Numbered from the stretch's first letter, positions 27,324-37,181 are shown. The stretch: DNA of 64,000 nucleotides from Methylobacterium sp. Leaf125 (GCF_001423085.1 NZ_LMNU01000047.1:797-64796); one strand, 5' to 3'. Program-made: numbers and translations. The notes: generated by a model not told the origin, from the letters alone.

Positions 27324-27548
27324 TCACTGGTTCACGCCCGCGCTCTCGGCCCGGCGCGCCTGGAGCGCATCCTCGAAGCCGCGGATCGCCTGGGCGAACT
27401 TGTCCCGGCACTCCGGGTTGCAGAATCCCACCACCGCGCCGTTGTAGAGGGTGAGCGAGTCGGCCGCGATCGGCTTGCCCGACCACGGGCAGGTGTCGTT
27501 CACCGCATCCTCGATGCGCAGGATCGTGTTCGCGGCGGCGTTGGGCAT
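27324..27548 (-). CDS. Small Cys-motif (TRASH/YHS-like) protein
   Basis: The protein is 74 aa. It has CPWSGKPI near residue 20 and GFCNPECRDKFAQAI near 40-55. Together these give a C-x(n)-C-x3-C pattern of the TRASH/YHS type, in which a tiny zinc- or metal-binding fold is closed by the following helix. Close relatives in Rhizobiales are sometimes annotated as glutathione S-transferase, which the length rules out. The role is unknown; metal sensing or binding is an inference from the cysteines. It sits 38 nt upstream of ffh on the same strand and may be co-transcribed with it. Confidence 0.8.
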   Translation of the reverse strand: MPNAAANTILRIEDAVNDTCPWSGKPIAADSLTLYNGAVVGFCNPECRDKFAQAIRGFEDALQARRAESAGVNQ

Positions 27549-27875
27549 CGGGACTCGCGACGACGGTCTGGACGGGGCCGACGCCCTGTCCCCAACGCGA
27601 AGCTCGCCCGAGGGCGCATCGCGCTGTCGGGCGTTGACCTCCGGCCTCGTGGGGCCGGTCGGCGTTCGTGATGACGATCAGACCGTCGAATGAATTGGGA
27701 GGCGGTTAGTCCGATGGCGGGGGCAAGTCAAGTTTTGCGGGTCCGGTGGGGCTGCGCCCTTGACATCGGCTTACCCTGCATGTAGGAATAATATCCTTCT
27801 CCCGACTGCAGACGGCGCCGAATCATGCCCCGCCGGGGTCGGCGCATTGTGCCCAGACCCGTTGTTCGAGGTGCC
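27549..27875. other. Intergenic region with a probable promoter for the tiny membrane-protein pair
   Basis: No gene is seen in this 327-nt gap. The left part is GC-rich and featureless. The right part holds a sigma70-like element at 27760-27788, next to an AT-rich patch (GGAATAATATCC near 27785-27796). The small membrane gene starts at 27876. Confidence 0.4.
27760..27788 (+). promoter_or_regulatory. Sigma70-like promoter candidate
   Basis: A perfect TTGACA at 27760-27765 is separated by 17 nt from TAGGAA at 27783-27788. The -35 is ideal, the -10 only partial. An alternative AT-rich -10, TAATAT, starts at 27789 but at a spacing too long for use with this -35. Confidence 0.45.
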
Positions 27876-28127
27876 ATGGTCGAACCGCCTGATCCCAGGA
27901 CTCTTTTGATCGCGAACGAACGCGCGAAGCTGACGGCCACCTACGTGAACGGAGTGGCCATCGCCGTCCTCGCCGTGGGCGGACTCGCGCCGCTGTTCTC
28001 CCAGCGCGCCGCATCGGCGGCTCCACCTGATCAACCTTGGCTCACACCGGTGCTCTCCCTGCTTTGCATCTGCGTCAGCGGAGCCCTACATTGGGCGGCA
28101 AGAGGTTTTTTGCGGGAACTCCGGTAA
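27876..28127 (+). CDS. Tiny two-helix membrane protein
   Basis: The protein is 83 aa. It opens VEPPDPRTLLIANERAKLTA, then has a first hydrophobic helix (TYVNGVAIAVLAVGGLAPLF), a short polar link (SQRAASAAPPDQ), a second helix (WLTPVLSLLCICVSGALHWA) and a basic tail ARGFLRELR. I recall similar proteins with the ER.KLTA..N signature and two helices in many bacteria, sometimes mislabelled amino acid transporter; no function is known to me. Its TAA stop overlaps the ATG of the next small gene (TAATG), so the two are translationally coupled. The in-frame ATG at 27825 is less likely, as it adds only an Arg-rich lead. Confidence 0.65.
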   Translation: MVEPPDPRTLLIANERAKLTATYVNGVAIAVLAVGGLAPLFSQRAASAAPPDQPWLTPVLSLLCICVSGALHWAARGFLRELR

Positions 28128-28219
28128 TGGACGCCCACACCCTGACCCTGCTGTTGTTCCCGCTCGGCGCCTTGGCGCTGGGCCTGGGAACGCTGTGGTT
28201 CGCGCGCCGCGCCCATTGA
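28127..28219 (+). CDS. 30-residue single-helix membrane peptide coupled to the preceding gene
   Basis: The peptide (MDAHTLTLLLFPLGALALGL and a further ten residues ending FARRAH) is one hydrophobic helix with a short basic C-terminus, the classic shape of a small inner-membrane peptide. The ATG shares its A with the upstream stop codon, implying reinitiation. Together with the 83-aa protein it forms a compact two-gene unit behind a TTGACA promoter. Accessory subunit, regulator or toxin-like membrane peptide are all possible; nothing in the sequence decides. Confidence 0.5.
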   Translation: MDAHTLTLLLFPLGALALGLGTLWFARRAH

Positions 28220-28242
28220 TCCCGGCCGGCTGATCGATCCGA

Positions 28243-29325
28243 TCAGCGCCCCGGCGCCGGGAGCGCGGGCAGCGCCGTCAGGGTCGCGTCGGAAAATGCC
28301 ATCGCCTTGAACAGGCTGCCCATGCCGCGCCGCGCGGGGTCGGTGAGGCGGGTCGCCGCCGCCGTGATCGCATCGCGCTGCGCCGGGCTCGCGTCCCGTC
28401 CCAGCCGCTCGGCGCGCGCGCGCAGGCCGAGGGCCAGGAGGAAGTCGCGCTGGTCCACGGGCCCGTGCAGGATCGCGCCCTCACCGGTGGCGGCCCGGCC
28501 GAGGGCGGTGAAATCCACGTGGGTGGTCAGGTCAGCCTCGCCGGGGGTGGCCAGCGGCGGAACGAAGGCGTGGCCGCGCAGAGCCTGAAGCGAATCGCCG
28601 AAGCCCGGCCTGACATGGCCGTAATCGACCAGAAGGACCGCGCCCCGGTCGGCGACGACGCGGCGGGCGAGGCTGCGCACGGCCTCGAGGGCGGCGCCCG
28701 GAAGGGTCATTAGGACGCCGGTGGGGCCGCTCGCGCTGATGCGCGTGTCCGGCTCCGCCGCCAGCCCGAACGCAAGGGCATTGCCGGCCGCGGAGAGGCC
28801 GACGAGGCGCTCGAACCAGCCGCGCTCGGCGCGCTGGAACTGGCGGACCGGGAGGGCGTCGAAGAACTCGTTGGCGATCACGAGGGTCGGGCCGGGCGGC
28901 AGGGTCTCGATGGACGCGTGCCAGGTCGGGGCGGCGGCCGAGAGCCGGGACTCCTGCTCGGCCCGTAGCACCGGGCTCGTCTCCACGAGGTGCAGGGCCG
29001 GGCGCAGATCCGGGGCGGCGCGGCTCAGCGCCCGCAGGGCATCCTGCATCAGGGTGCCGCGGCCCGGGCCGAGTTCCACCAGGGCGAGGTCGGCCGGCGC
29101 GCCCATCGCGCCCCAGCTCGCCGCGATCCAGATCCCGATGAGCTCGCCGAACATCTGGCTGATCTCGGGGGCGGTGATGAAGTCGCCGCGGGACCCGAGG
29201 GGGTCGCGGGTGCGGTAGTAGCCGTGCACCGGATGGCCGAGGCAGAGGCCCATGTAGCGATCGAGCCCGATCGGACCCGAGGCCAGGATCTCGTCGCGGA
29301 GCGCGGCGAAGAGCGGGCTCGTCAC
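28243..29325 (-). CDS. MidA/NDUFAF7-type SAM-dependent methyltransferase (DUF185)
   Basis: The protein is 360 aa. Family segments are plain: [21 protein letters not shown] near the start, [19 protein letters not shown], the SAM-binding [19 protein letters not shown], and [15 protein letters not shown]. In mitochondria the homolog methylates an arginine of a complex I subunit; the bacterial target is less clear. The GTG start at 29325 overlaps the lgt stop as GTGA, so it is translationally coupled to lgt, an arrangement I also know from other alphaproteobacteria. Motif I and the downstream Asn/Glu residues are intact. Confidence 0.9.
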   Translation of the reverse strand: MTSPLFAALRDEILASGPIGLDRYMGLCLGHPVHGYYRTRDPLGSRGDFITAPEISQMFGELIGIWIAASWGAMGAPADLALVELGPGRGTLMQDALRALSRAAPDLRPALHLVETSPVLRAEQESRLSAAAPTWHASIETLPPGPTLVIANEFFDALPVRQFQRAERGWFERLVGLSAAGNALAFGLAAEPDTRISASGPTGVLMTLPGAALEAVRSLARRVVADRGAVLLVDYGHVRPGFGDSLQALRGHAFVPPLATPGEADLTTHVDFTALGRAATGEGAILHGPVDQRDFLLALGLRARAERLGRDASPAQRDAITAAATRLTDPARRGMGSLFKAMAFSDATLTALPALPAPGR

Positions 29326-30218
29326 GCCGGATCGACCTTCGCGGGCGAAGCGGCGACGTCCTCGATCGCCACGCGCGGACGGGTGGTGCCGCGCAGCGCC
29401 AGGACGATGGCGGTGATGCCGACGAGCGCCATCGGCACGCAGAGCACCATCCCCATGGTGATGCCCCCAGTCGACCAGCCCTCGGTGCCGAACAGGTAGC
29501 CGAGCTGGCGGTCGGGCTCGCGGAAGAACTCGCAGAACGTGCGCGCGATGGCGTAGCCGAGGACGAAGATGCCGCCCATCAGCCCGGGCTTGCGGAAGCC
29601 GCGGGCCCGCACCGCGATCATCATCACCACGAACAGGAGGGCGCCCTCGGTGGCCGCCTCGTAGAGCTGGCTCGGGTGCCGGGGCAGGGGGCCGCCGGTG
29701 GGAAACACGATGGCGTAGGGGAAATCCGGGGCGATGCGGCCCCAGAGCTCGCCGTTCACGAAGTTGGCGATCCGCCCGAAGAACAGCCCGATCGGCACCA
29801 CGACGGCGGCGAGGTCGAGGAGCGTGAGGGCCTGGAGCTTCCGGGAGCGGGCGAACAGCACCATGGCGAGCACCGCGCCGAGGAAGCCGCCGTGAAACGA
29901 CATGCCGCCGTTGCGGATGGCCAGGATCTCGATGGGGTCGGCGAGATAGAGCGGCAGGTTGTAGAACAGCACGTAGCCGATGCGCCCGCCGAGGACGACG
30001 CCCAGCGCCACCCAGACGATGAGGTCGTCGATGTCGTTCAGGCTCGGGCGCCGGACCACGCCCCAGTAGCGGTCCGCCGCCACCAGCCGGCGGGCATAGT
30101 ACCAGCCGCCGAGCAGGCCGACGATGTAGGCGAGGGCGTACCACTTGATGGTGATCGGCCCGATCGCCACCGCCACCGGATCGATGGCGGGGAAGGGCAG
30201 GGCGAAGAGCGGCGGCAT
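29322..30218 (-). CDS. lgt: Prolipoprotein diacylglyceryl transferase
   Basis: The protein is 298 aa, an inner-membrane enzyme that transfers diacylglycerol from phosphatidylglycerol to the lipobox cysteine, the first step of lipoprotein maturation. Seven hydrophobic segments are present. Key motifs: [22 protein letters not shown], the essential HGG ([12 protein letters not shown]), and the Lgt signature [23 protein letters not shown] and EFFREPD follow. ATG 30218 is used; in-frame ATG 30248 and GTG 30287 are alternatives without good ribosome binding sites. The last enzyme of the same pathway, lnt, is at 50.4 kb. Confidence 0.96.
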   Translation of the reverse strand: MPPLFALPFPAIDPVAVAIGPITIKWYALAYIVGLLGGWYYARRLVAADRYWGVVRRPSLNDIDDLIVWVALGVVLGGRIGYVLFYNLPLYLADPIEILAIRNGGMSFHGGFLGAVLAMVLFARSRKLQALTLLDLAAVVVPIGLFFGRIANFVNGELWGRIAPDFPYAIVFPTGGPLPRHPSQLYEAATEGALLFVVMMIAVRARGFRKPGLMGGIFVLGYAIARTFCEFFREPDRQLGYLFGTEGWSTGGITMGMVLCVPMALVGITAIVLALRGTTRPRVAIEDVAASPAKVDPA

Positions 30219-30378
30219 CGGCGAGGCGTCCCGGTTGAGCCGGGGCATTGGAGCCAAGCCCGCCGGGGGGTCAACCCCGCCAGGCACATGGCCGGCGGAC
30301 GCCGCCGGCCCCTGTCATCCCGTCCTGCGGTCAGGCCGCAGGGGGCATGTCTCCGCGATGCCTCGCCTGCGGCCGCGC

Positions 30379-32529
30379 TCAGGCGGCCCGGACGGTGGCG
30401 AGGAAGCTCGCGACTTCCGCGCGCAGCTGCTCGGACTGCCGGGAGAGATCCGCGGAGGCGCGCTGAACCTGGTCCGCCGTCGCGCCCGCCTCTGCGGCCG
30501 AGCGGGCCACCGCCTCGATATCCTGGCTCATGGCCCCCGTGCCCGCGGAGGCCTGGCCCATGTTGCGCACGATCTCCTGGGTCGTCACGCCCTGCTCCTC
30601 CACCGCGGCGGCGATGCTGCTGGTGACGAAGCTCATGCCCTCGATCCGCGTGACGATGCTGCGGATCGCGCCCGTGGCGCCGGTGGTGGCCGAGCGGATG
30701 GCATCGACCTGCTCGGCGATCTCCGTGGTGGCCCGGCTGGTCTGCTCGGCGAGGTTCTTCACCTCCGCGGCGACGACCGCGAAGCCGCGCCCCGCCTCGC
30801 CGGCCCGGGCCGCCTCGATGGTGGCGTTGAGCGCCAGCAGGTTGGTCTGGCTGGCGATCTGCGAGACCAGGCCGACCACGTCGCCGATCCGGGTCGCGGC
30901 CTCGGACAGGGTCTGCATGGTGGCGGCGGTGCGGCCGGCCTCGTCGACGGCCTGGGACGACATGGTCGAGGCCTGCTCGACCTGGCGGCCGATCTCGCCG
31001 ACCGTGGCGCCGAGCTCCTCGGCCGCCACCGCCACGGCGTTGACGTTGCCCGCGGTCTCCTGCGCGGTCGCCGCCACGGAGGTGGAGCGACGCGCCGTGC
31101 CGGCCACCGCCTCGGTCATGCCGGTGGCGGCGCCCTGCAGGTCGCCGGAGGCCTGCGAGACCGTGCCGACGATGCCGCCGACGGAGCGCTCGAAGCGGTC
31201 CGCGAGGTCACGCAGCAGGGCGCGCCGCTCGGTCTCCTCGCGCAGGCGGGCGGCCTCGGTGGTCTTCAACTGCTGCGCGGCCTCCTCTAGGGAGATGTCG
31301 CGGATGGTGACGACGGCCCGGGCGATGTCGCCGATCTCGTCGGCGCGCCGGCTGCCCGGCACCTCGGCGAGGGATTCGCGGCGGGCCAGCGCCTGCAGGG
31401 CCCGGGTCAGCGCGCCGAGGGGACCCACGATGGTGCGGGCGAAGAGGAGGCCGAGGATCGCCGTGGCGGCCAGGACGGCCAGCGCCGTCACCGCCAGGGC
31501 GCGGGTGAGGGCGCCCACCGCCGCGAGGGTCTCGTCCTCGGCCTGCTCGGCCAGAATCGTCCAGGGCGCACCGAGCACCGAGACCTTTGCGGTCGCGACC
31601 ATCCGTTGGCCCGCGCCGTTCGCGTAGGTGAAGGGGCGCTCGCTCGCGAGGTCCGCCTTGTCGAGGCCGAGGGCGGTCGCGGGCTTGCCGGCCGTGACGG
31701 CCGGGGACAGGGGCGGGTTGGTCCGCAGGGCGCCGTCGGCGCCCACCGCGAGGATCTGGCCGGTCTCGCCGAGCCCGGCCCGGTCCGAGAGGGTGCGGTC
31801 GAACAGGGCGGGGGTCAGGCGCAGGAGGACGAATCCGATGCGCGCGGCCTCCTGGCCGGTGCCCATGGCGACGTTGGCGCGGCGGGCGATGGACCGGCCG
31901 ATGAAGGCCGACGGGACGGCCTCCGCCGGGTAGGCGGCATAGTCCTCGTAGAGCGTCGCGTCGGATTCGGCGCCCTTCAGGCGCGCCACCAGGCGGGCGA
32001 GGCCGGTCGAGGCCAGCTCGGGCTCGGAGAGCGCGTGGCCGAAATCGGCGCCCTTGGTGGTGGTGTAGACGACGCGCCCGTCCTCCGACACGAAGACGAG
32101 ATCGGCGTAGCCCGGGCGCTCGAGCAGCTTGCGGGCGACTTCCTGCACCTTGGCGTGGCGGCGCCCGTACATGGTGCCCGGAGCCTCGGCACCGAGGCGC
32201 GCGTCGAGGTTCGCGCCGCCCGTATAGGTCCGGACGAGCCCGGCGAAATCGGCTTTGGCGGGGTCGAGAGCTTCGGCCAGGTCGCCGAAATTGCCGCCGA
32301 CCTGCGGGTTGCCCGCGACGGTGACGAGGTCGCCGCCGATCCGCTCGGCGATCAGCTCGATCCCTGCCTTCCGGGCCGAGGCGGCGAACTGGAGGCGTTC
32401 CCGGGCCGCGTCGACGAGGCCGGAGCGGGCGCTGTACCAGCTCAGCCCGCCCATCACCGTGGCGCTGACGAGGGCCAGGCCGACGGTGATCGCGGGCAGA
32501 CGAAAGTTGAGGCTGGTCAAACGCGGCAT
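30379..32529 (-). CDS. Methyl-accepting chemotaxis protein with large periplasmic sensor
   Basis: The protein is 716 aa. TM1 is ~12-32. The ~300-residue periplasmic region (~35-340) reads as a double-Cache sensor ([20 protein letters not shown], then [20 protein letters not shown]). TM2 is ~343-365, then HAMP. The signalling tip is [20 protein letters not shown] (~565-584) with [20 protein letters not shown]. It ends FLATVRAA, like the receptor at 21.0 kb, and has no CheR tether. The ligand is unknown. No che genes are in the window, so this is an orphan receptor. Confidence 0.95.
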   Translation of the reverse strand: MPRLTSLNFRLPAITVGLALVSATVMGGLSWYSARSGLVDAARERLQFAASARKAGIELIAERIGGDLVTVAGNPQVGGNFGDLAEALDPAKADFAGLVRTYTGGANLDARLGAEAPGTMYGRRHAKVQEVARKLLERPGYADLVFVSEDGRVVYTTTKGADFGHALSEPELASTGLARLVARLKGAESDATLYEDYAAYPAEAVPSAFIGRSIARRANVAMGTGQEAARIGFVLLRLTPALFDRTLSDRAGLGETGQILAVGADGALRTNPPLSPAVTAGKPATALGLDKADLASERPFTYANGAGQRMVATAKVSVLGAPWTILAEQAEDETLAAVGALTRALAVTALAVLAATAILGLLFARTIVGPLGALTRALQALARRESLAEVPGSRRADEIGDIARAVVTIRDISLEEAAQQLKTTEAARLREETERRALLRDLADRFERSVGGIVGTVSQASGDLQGAATGMTEAVAGTARRSTSVAATAQETAGNVNAVAVAAEELGATVGEIGRQVEQASTMSSQAVDEAGRTAATMQTLSEAATRIGDVVGLVSQIASQTNLLALNATIEAARAGEAGRGFAVVAAEVKNLAEQTSRATTEIAEQVDAIRSATTGATGAIRSIVTRIEGMSFVTSSIAAAVEEQGVTTQEIVRNMGQASAGTGAMSQDIEAVARSAAEAGATADQVQRASADLSRQSEQLRAEVASFLATVRAA

Positions 32530-32754
32530 TGGTTACGCCCGAAGAGGAAGTGCGGACATCGTTGCTAAGGGAGAAAGTTGAATTAAAACTTTCGTCCGGC
32601 GCGTCTTCGGGTGGTATTCAGAATACGTGCCGGCGACGGATCAGCCGCCGAACCTTATCATTTGTTGCTGCCGCACCGGCGCGCGAACGAGCGGGCATTG
32701 AAACGCCCCGTCCTCCCGCAATCCGTGATTGCTGCGTCGCGCAGCGCGTCGACG

Positions 32755-34296
32755 TCAGGCCGCGACGCCCCCCATGCCGTGCCCATCGTCGAGGAACATC
32801 CGGTAGGCCGGGTTGTCGGTCTCGTCGACGCACGGGTAGTGCAGGGCCTCGATCGCCGCGTCGAAGCGGGCGCGCTCGGCCGGCGGCACATCGATGCCGG
32901 CGAGGACGCGGCCGTAATCGGCGCCGTGGTTGCGATAGTGGAACAGCGTGATGGCGAAGCCGTCGCCCAGGGCATCGAGGAACTTCATCAGCGCCCCCGG
33001 CCGCTCGGGGAACTGGAAGCGGTAGAGCCGCTCGTCGGCGAGGCCGGTGGCGCGCCCGCCCACCATGTAGCGGATATGGACCTTGGCCATCTCGTTGTCG
33101 CTCATGTCGACGGTGCGGTAGCCGGCAGCCTTCAGCGAGTCGATGAGGGCGTGCTTCTCCCGCAGGCCGCCCGCGAGGTTGATGCCGACGAAGATCTGCG
33201 CGTCGGCACCTGCCGCGTAGCGGTAGTTGAACTCGGTGATCGCCCGGGGCCCGAGGGTCTGGATGAAGGCGCGGTAGGCGCCCGGCCGCTCCGGGATGGT
33301 CACGCCGAGCAGGACCTCGCGCTGCTCGCCGAGCTCGGCGCGCTCGGCGATGTGGCGCAGGCGGTCGAAGTTGAGGTTCGCGCCGCTGGAGATCGCCACC
33401 AGGGTGCCGGTGCCGCCTTCCTGCCGGGCGGCGTAGGCCTTGGCGCCGGCCAGCGCCAGGGCGCCCGAGGGCTCCGAGATGGCGCGGGTGTCGTCGAAGA
33501 TGTCCTTCACCGCCGCGCACATGGCGTCGGTGTCGACGGTGATAACCTCGTCGAGGAACGCGCGGCAGAGGCGGAAGGTCTCGGCGCCGGCCTCGCGCAC
33601 GGCGACGCCGTCGGCGAACAGCCCGACGGTCGGCAGGACCACGCGCTCGCCGGCCGCCAGGGCCGCGGCCATGCAGGCGGCGTCGTCCGGCTCGACGCCG
33701 ATGACCTTGGTCTCGGGCCGCAAGTATTTCACGAAGGTGGCGATGCCGGCCGCGAGGCCGCCGCCGCCGACGGGCACGAAGATCGCCTCGATCGGCCCGG
33801 AATGCTGGGTGAGGATCTCCATCCCGATGGTGCCCTGGCCGGCGATCACGTCGGGATCGTCGAAGGGATGCAGGAAGGTCAGGCCGTCGCGCGCCTCCAG
33901 CTCCCGGGCATGGCCCAGGGCCTCGTCGAAGGCATCGCCGAACAGGATGACCTCGGCGCCGCGGGCGCGGCAGGCATCGACCTTGATCGCCGGGGTGGTC
34001 CGCGGCATCACGATCACCGCGCGGACGTTGAGGCGGGCGGCCGCCAGGGCGACGCCCTGGGCATGGTTGCCGGCCGAGGCGCAGACGACGCCCTTGGCCA
34101 GCAGCTCGGGCGCCAGGCCCGACATCTTGTTGTAGGCGCCGCGCAGCTTGAACGAGAAGACCGGCTGCAGGTCCTCGCGCTTCAGGAGCACCGGGCGGGC
34201 CAGGCGCACCGACATGCGCGGCATCGGGTCGAGGGGGCTCTCGATGGCGACGTCGTAGACGCGGGCGGTGAGGATCTTGCGGATGTAGTCGGTCAA
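32755..34296 (-). CDS. ilvA: Threonine ammonia-lyase (biosynthetic type)
   Basis: The protein is ~513 aa and deaminates threonine to 2-oxobutanoate for isoleucine synthesis. The PLP lysine lies in FSFKLRGAYNKM (~50), the phosphate-binding loop is VGGGGLAAGI, and SAGNHAQG is present. Two ACT-like regulatory repeats follow from ~330 (GVTIPERPGAYRAFIQTLG and FQFPERPGALMKFLDALG), so isoleucine feedback is expected. The start is uncertain: TTG 34296 (GGAG ~11 nt upstream) gives the usual N-terminus TDYIRKILTARVYDVA, while GTG 34347 would add 17 residues with no ribosome binding site. Confidence 0.95.
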   Translation of the reverse strand: MTDYIRKILTARVYDVAIESPLDPMPRMSVRLARPVLLKREDLQPVFSFKLRGAYNKMSGLAPELLAKGVVCASAGNHAQGVALAAARLNVRAVIVMPRTTPAIKVDACRARGAEVILFGDAFDEALGHARELEARDGLTFLHPFDDPDVIAGQGTIGMEILTQHSGPIEAIFVPVGGGGLAAGIATFVKYLRPETKVIGVEPDDAACMAAALAAGERVVLPTVGLFADGVAVREAGAETFRLCRAFLDEVITVDTDAMCAAVKDIFDDTRAISEPSGALALAGAKAYAARQEGGTGTLVAISSGANLNFDRLRHIAERAELGEQREVLLGVTIPERPGAYRAFIQTLGPRAITEFNYRYAAGADAQIFVGINLAGGLREKHALIDSLKAAGYRTVDMSDNEMAKVHIRYMVGGRATGLADERLYRFQFPERPGALMKFLDALGDGFAITLFHYRNHGADYGRVLAGIDVPPAERARFDAAIEALHYPCVDETDNPAYRMFLDDGHGMGGVAA

Positions 34297-34463
34297 GGAG
34301 ACACGGGCTCCGGCAGCGATGCGGTGCGAGGGGAACTCGCCCCGCACATAGGCGCTCGGCGCGCCAGAAGCGAGCGAGGCGCTGTCGCGGGCCGAGCCCC
34401 GTCCCGCGACGGGGGCGCGGGCGCCATCCGTGGCGGGCGGGCAGGATCTCTCGTCGACGGGGC

Positions 34464-35552
34464 CTACTTGTCGAACAGGGCCTGCAGGGCCGCGCGGTCC
34501 TTGGTCTTCGGCAGCGCGATCAGGGTCAGGATCCGCGCCTTGTCCGGCGTCAGGTCGTCGGCGAAGACGGCGCCGGCCTTCAGCAGCGTGTTGCCGCCGC
34601 CCTTGAAGCCGTACACCGGCAGGGCGCGGCCGTTAGGGACCTTGGTGGCCACGATGACCGGTACGCCCTTGCCGATGACCTCCGCGATGGCGTCGTGCAT
34701 CTCGGCGTTCATGTTGCCCCAGCCATAGGCCTCGACGACGATGGCCTCCGCGCCGGTCTCGGCCGCATGGCGCACCTGGCTGCCGTCGGCACCCGCATAC
34801 ATCGCCACCAGGTCGACCCGCGGCATGCGGTCGGGCAGGGGCAGCGTCTGGCGGCGCAGGGACTTGCGGCCGAATACCACTCGATCCTCGTCCACGTAGC
34901 CGAGGAAGCCCGCATCGCCGGAATTGAAGGTCTCGACGTTGCTCGTGTGCGTCTTGCGCACCTCGCGGGCGGCGTTGATGTGGTGGTTGAGCGTCACCGT
35001 CACGCCCATGCCGGTGGACCCGTCGGCGAGGATCTGCCGGGCGGCGTTGAGGAGGTTGCGCGACCCGTCCGAATCCCAGTCGGAGGCGTTGCGCTGGGCG
35101 CCCACCAGCACGATCGGCTTGTCGCTCTTGACGGTGAGATCGAGGAAGTAGGCGGTCTGGTCCAGCGTATCGGTGCCGTGCAGGACGATGGCGCCGCGGA
35201 TCGCAGGATCGGCTAGGATCTCGTCGACCTTGCGGGACAGGCCGGGCCAGCGGTCCGGTCCCATGTAGTCGCTCGGGACGTTGCTGAACTCGGTCACGGC
35301 GATCGCGGCGATGTCCTTGAGCTTCGGGACCGCCGCGACGAGGTCCTCGCCCGACAGCGCCGGCACCGGCGCATGAGTGGTGGGGTCGAGCTTCATCGCG
35401 ATCGTGCCGCCGGTCGCGATCACGGCGATCTTCGGCAAATCCGACTTCGAGGTGTCCGCCTTCGACGTGTCGGCCGCAGCCGCTGGATGCATCAGCAGAA
35501 GGAGACCGCCCAGGCCGAACAGTGTTTGTCTCAGGAGTGTGGCGACCGCCAT
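34464..35552 (-). CDS. ansB: Type II (periplasmic) L-asparaginase
   Basis: The protein is 362 aa and hydrolyses asparagine to aspartate and ammonia. A signal peptide (~1-27, LFGLGGLLLLMHPAAAA) is followed by a repeated linker (ADTSKADTSKSD). Catalytic motif 1 is VIATGGTIA (Thr ~47) and motif 2 is VLHGTDTLDQTA. NASDWDSDGSRNLLNA and the C-terminal IVATKVPNGRALPVYGFKG are typical of the homotetrameric type II enzymes. The export signal makes type II more likely than the cytoplasmic form. The gene is transcribed from its own region, 151 nt from dgkA. Confidence 0.93.
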   Translation of the reverse strand: MAVATLLRQTLFGLGGLLLLMHPAAAADTSKADTSKSDLPKIAVIATGGTIAMKLDPTTHAPVPALSGEDLVAAVPKLKDIAAIAVTEFSNVPSDYMGPDRWPGLSRKVDEILADPAIRGAIVLHGTDTLDQTAYFLDLTVKSDKPIVLVGAQRNASDWDSDGSRNLLNAARQILADGSTGMGVTVTLNHHINAAREVRKTHTSNVETFNSGDAGFLGYVDEDRVVFGRKSLRRQTLPLPDRMPRVDLVAMYAGADGSQVRHAAETGAEAIVVEAYGWGNMNAEMHDAIAEVIGKGVPVIVATKVPNGRALPVYGFKGGGNTLLKAGAVFADDLTPDKARILTLIALPKTKDRAALQALFDK

Positions 35553-35703
35553 GAACGCACCTCGGATGCTTCAAGTCGTTCCGTCAGGGATCGACCGGGC
35601 ATCCAGCGTTGACGGACGGCAGCATCCCTGTCCAGGCCGCAGGGCCCGGTGCTTCATCTCGCGACCTGCGGATGTCGTCGACGAACGTCTTTCGCGAAGC
35701 CCG

Positions 35704-36060
35704 TCAGGGGAGATCGGACAGCCGCTCGAACAGGGCTGCGATCCAGACCAGGGCGGCGATCCCCTGCGCGGAGAAGGTCCCGGCCGAGGCGAGATCCTTG
35801 ACGATGCCGATCTTGGGGTGCCGGCCCGGATGCAGGTGGTCGCAGAGCTTCTCCACCGCGGTGTTCAGGAACTCGGCCGCGAGCATCAGGAGCAGGCTCG
35901 CCACCAGGGCGACCCGGACCCACATCCCCGACCCGAGGAGCAGCGCCAGCGGCAGCCCGAGGGCCAGGAGCACGAGTTCGAGGCGCACCGCCCGCTCGGT
36001 CCGGGCGCCGTGCACGAGGCCGCGCCAGGAATTCAGGAAGGCGAGGTAGAGGGCGCGCAT
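35704..36060 (-). CDS. dgkA: Diacylglycerol kinase (DgkA family)
   Basis: The protein is 118 aa, a small integral membrane kinase that recycles diacylglycerol to phosphatidic acid. Three hydrophobic helices are seen, with the active-site motif LAAEFLNTAVEKLCD (~61-75) and PKIGIVKDLASAGTFSAQ after it. The start at 36060 follows the AbrB-type permease stop by 14 nt, so the two are probably co-transcribed; the upstream in-frame start at 36108 lies inside that gene. Length is normal for the family. Confidence 0.93.
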   Translation of the reverse strand: MRALYLAFLNSWRGLVHGARTERAVRLELVLLALGLPLALLLGSGMWVRVALVASLLLMLAAEFLNTAVEKLCDHLHPGRHPKIGIVKDLASAGTFSAQGIAALVWIAALFERLSDLP

Positions 36061-36074
36061 GTCTGGGCGCCCGC

Positions 36075-37124
36075 TCAGGGCGCCGCGGGGGCGCCGCGGG
36101 CGATCCACTTCGCCACGATCGGGCCCGTCACCAGCACCACGAACAGCCGCAGCGTCTGCACCGCCAGCACGAAGGACACGTCGACCTTCGAGCCGACCGC
36201 GATGATGGCCACCGAATCGAGCCCGCCCGGGCTCGTCGCGAGATAGGCGGTGAGGAAGTCGATGGGCAGCAGGAAGGTCAGGCCGTAGGCCCAGCCGCCG
36301 CAGAGCGCGATGACCCCCAGCGTGGCGATGACGATGCCCGGCATGGCGCCGAGCGTCTCGCGCAGGGTCTCGCGCCGGAAGCGCAGGCCGACATACCAGC
36401 CGATGGTGGCGTAGGCGAGGTCGAGGAGCGGCATCGGCAGCGCCATGGAGACCAGGCCGGAGGCGTGCAGGGCGGCGCCGAGCAGCATCGGCCCGGTTAG
36501 GGCGAAGGCCGGCAGGTGCAGGAGCTTGGCGAGGCCCGCGCCGCAGGCGGCGACCGCGAGGGTCGCCAGAAGCGCGAGCGGAGCCACCGAGACGGGATCG
36601 GCGGCCGGGACCACGTCGGAGACGTTGGTGAGCAGGCGCGCCATGATCGAGGCCGAGAGCACCACGGCGACCACGCGCACGTATTGCATGAAGGCGACGA
36701 GGCGCGGGTCGGCACCGTACTCCTCCGACATCGCCACCATGGCGGCGGCGCCGCCGGGCGACGAACCCCAGGCGGCGGTCGAGCCCGGCAGGATGCGCAG
36801 GCGGGTCAGGGCCCAGCCGACCGCCCCGCCGACCAGGACGGTGACCAGCACCACGGCGAGGATGAGGAAGCCGTCATCCACCACGGTGGCGACGATCTCG
36901 CCCGTGACCGTGTGGGCCACGAGGCAGCCGATCATCGCCTGGGCGGCCTGGAAGCCGAACTTCGGCACCGCCAGGTTCGCGCCCCCGACCCCGAACGCGA
37001 TGGCCGCCACCATCGGCCCGAGCAGGAGGGCCGCCGGGAAATGCGCGTGGTCGAGGGCGTAGGCCAGGAGGCCGGAGGCCGCGAGAAGAGCCGCCCAACG
37101 GCCGAGGAAGCGCAGTGCGAACAC
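36075..37124 (-). CDS. AbrB-family membrane protein (putative ammonia monooxygenase/permease family)
   Basis: The protein is 349 aa with ~10 hydrophobic segments in two similar halves. The first half has SGLLAYALDHAHFPAALLLGPMVAAI and the second HLPAFALTGPMLLGAALHASG, the internal duplication typical of this family. SPGGAAAMVAMSEEYGADPRLVAFMQYVR and TSPGGLDSVAIIAVGSKVDVSFV are its two conserved loops. Older names (transcriptional regulator, ammonia monooxygenase) are misleading; it looks like a transporter or permease of unknown substrate. It lies upstream of dgkA. Confidence 0.85.
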   Translation of the reverse strand: MFALRFLGRWAALLAASGLLAYALDHAHFPAALLLGPMVAAIAFGVGGANLAVPKFGFQAAQAMIGCLVAHTVTGEIVATVVDDGFLILAVVLVTVLVGGAVGWALTRLRILPGSTAAWGSSPGGAAAMVAMSEEYGADPRLVAFMQYVRVVAVVLSASIMARLLTNVSDVVPAADPVSVAPLALLATLAVAACGAGLAKLLHLPAFALTGPMLLGAALHASGLVSMALPMPLLDLAYATIGWYVGLRFRRETLRETLGAMPGIVIATLGVIALCGGWAYGLTFLLPIDFLTAYLATSPGGLDSVAIIAVGSKVDVSFVLAVQTLRLFVVLVTGPIVAKWIARGAPAAP

Positions 37125-37127
37125 GAT

Positions 37128-37181
37128 GATACCGGGGAGTGGATGGATACCGGGGAGCGGATGGATACCGGGAAGTGGATG
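37128..37181. repeat. Three tandem copies of an 18-bp repeat
   Basis: The unit GATACCGGGGAGTGGATG occurs at 37128, 37146 and 37164 with one or two changes per copy, then decays into CCGGGAGGGG-type sequence to ~37215. It lies in the gap between the AbrB-type gene start and the oxyR stop. It is a minisatellite-like array without spacers, so not CRISPR. Confidence 0.8.

Noticed and set aside
37128-37181. Short repeat array resembling a CRISPR
   Set aside because: The repeats are directly adjacent with no spacers and only 18 bp long.
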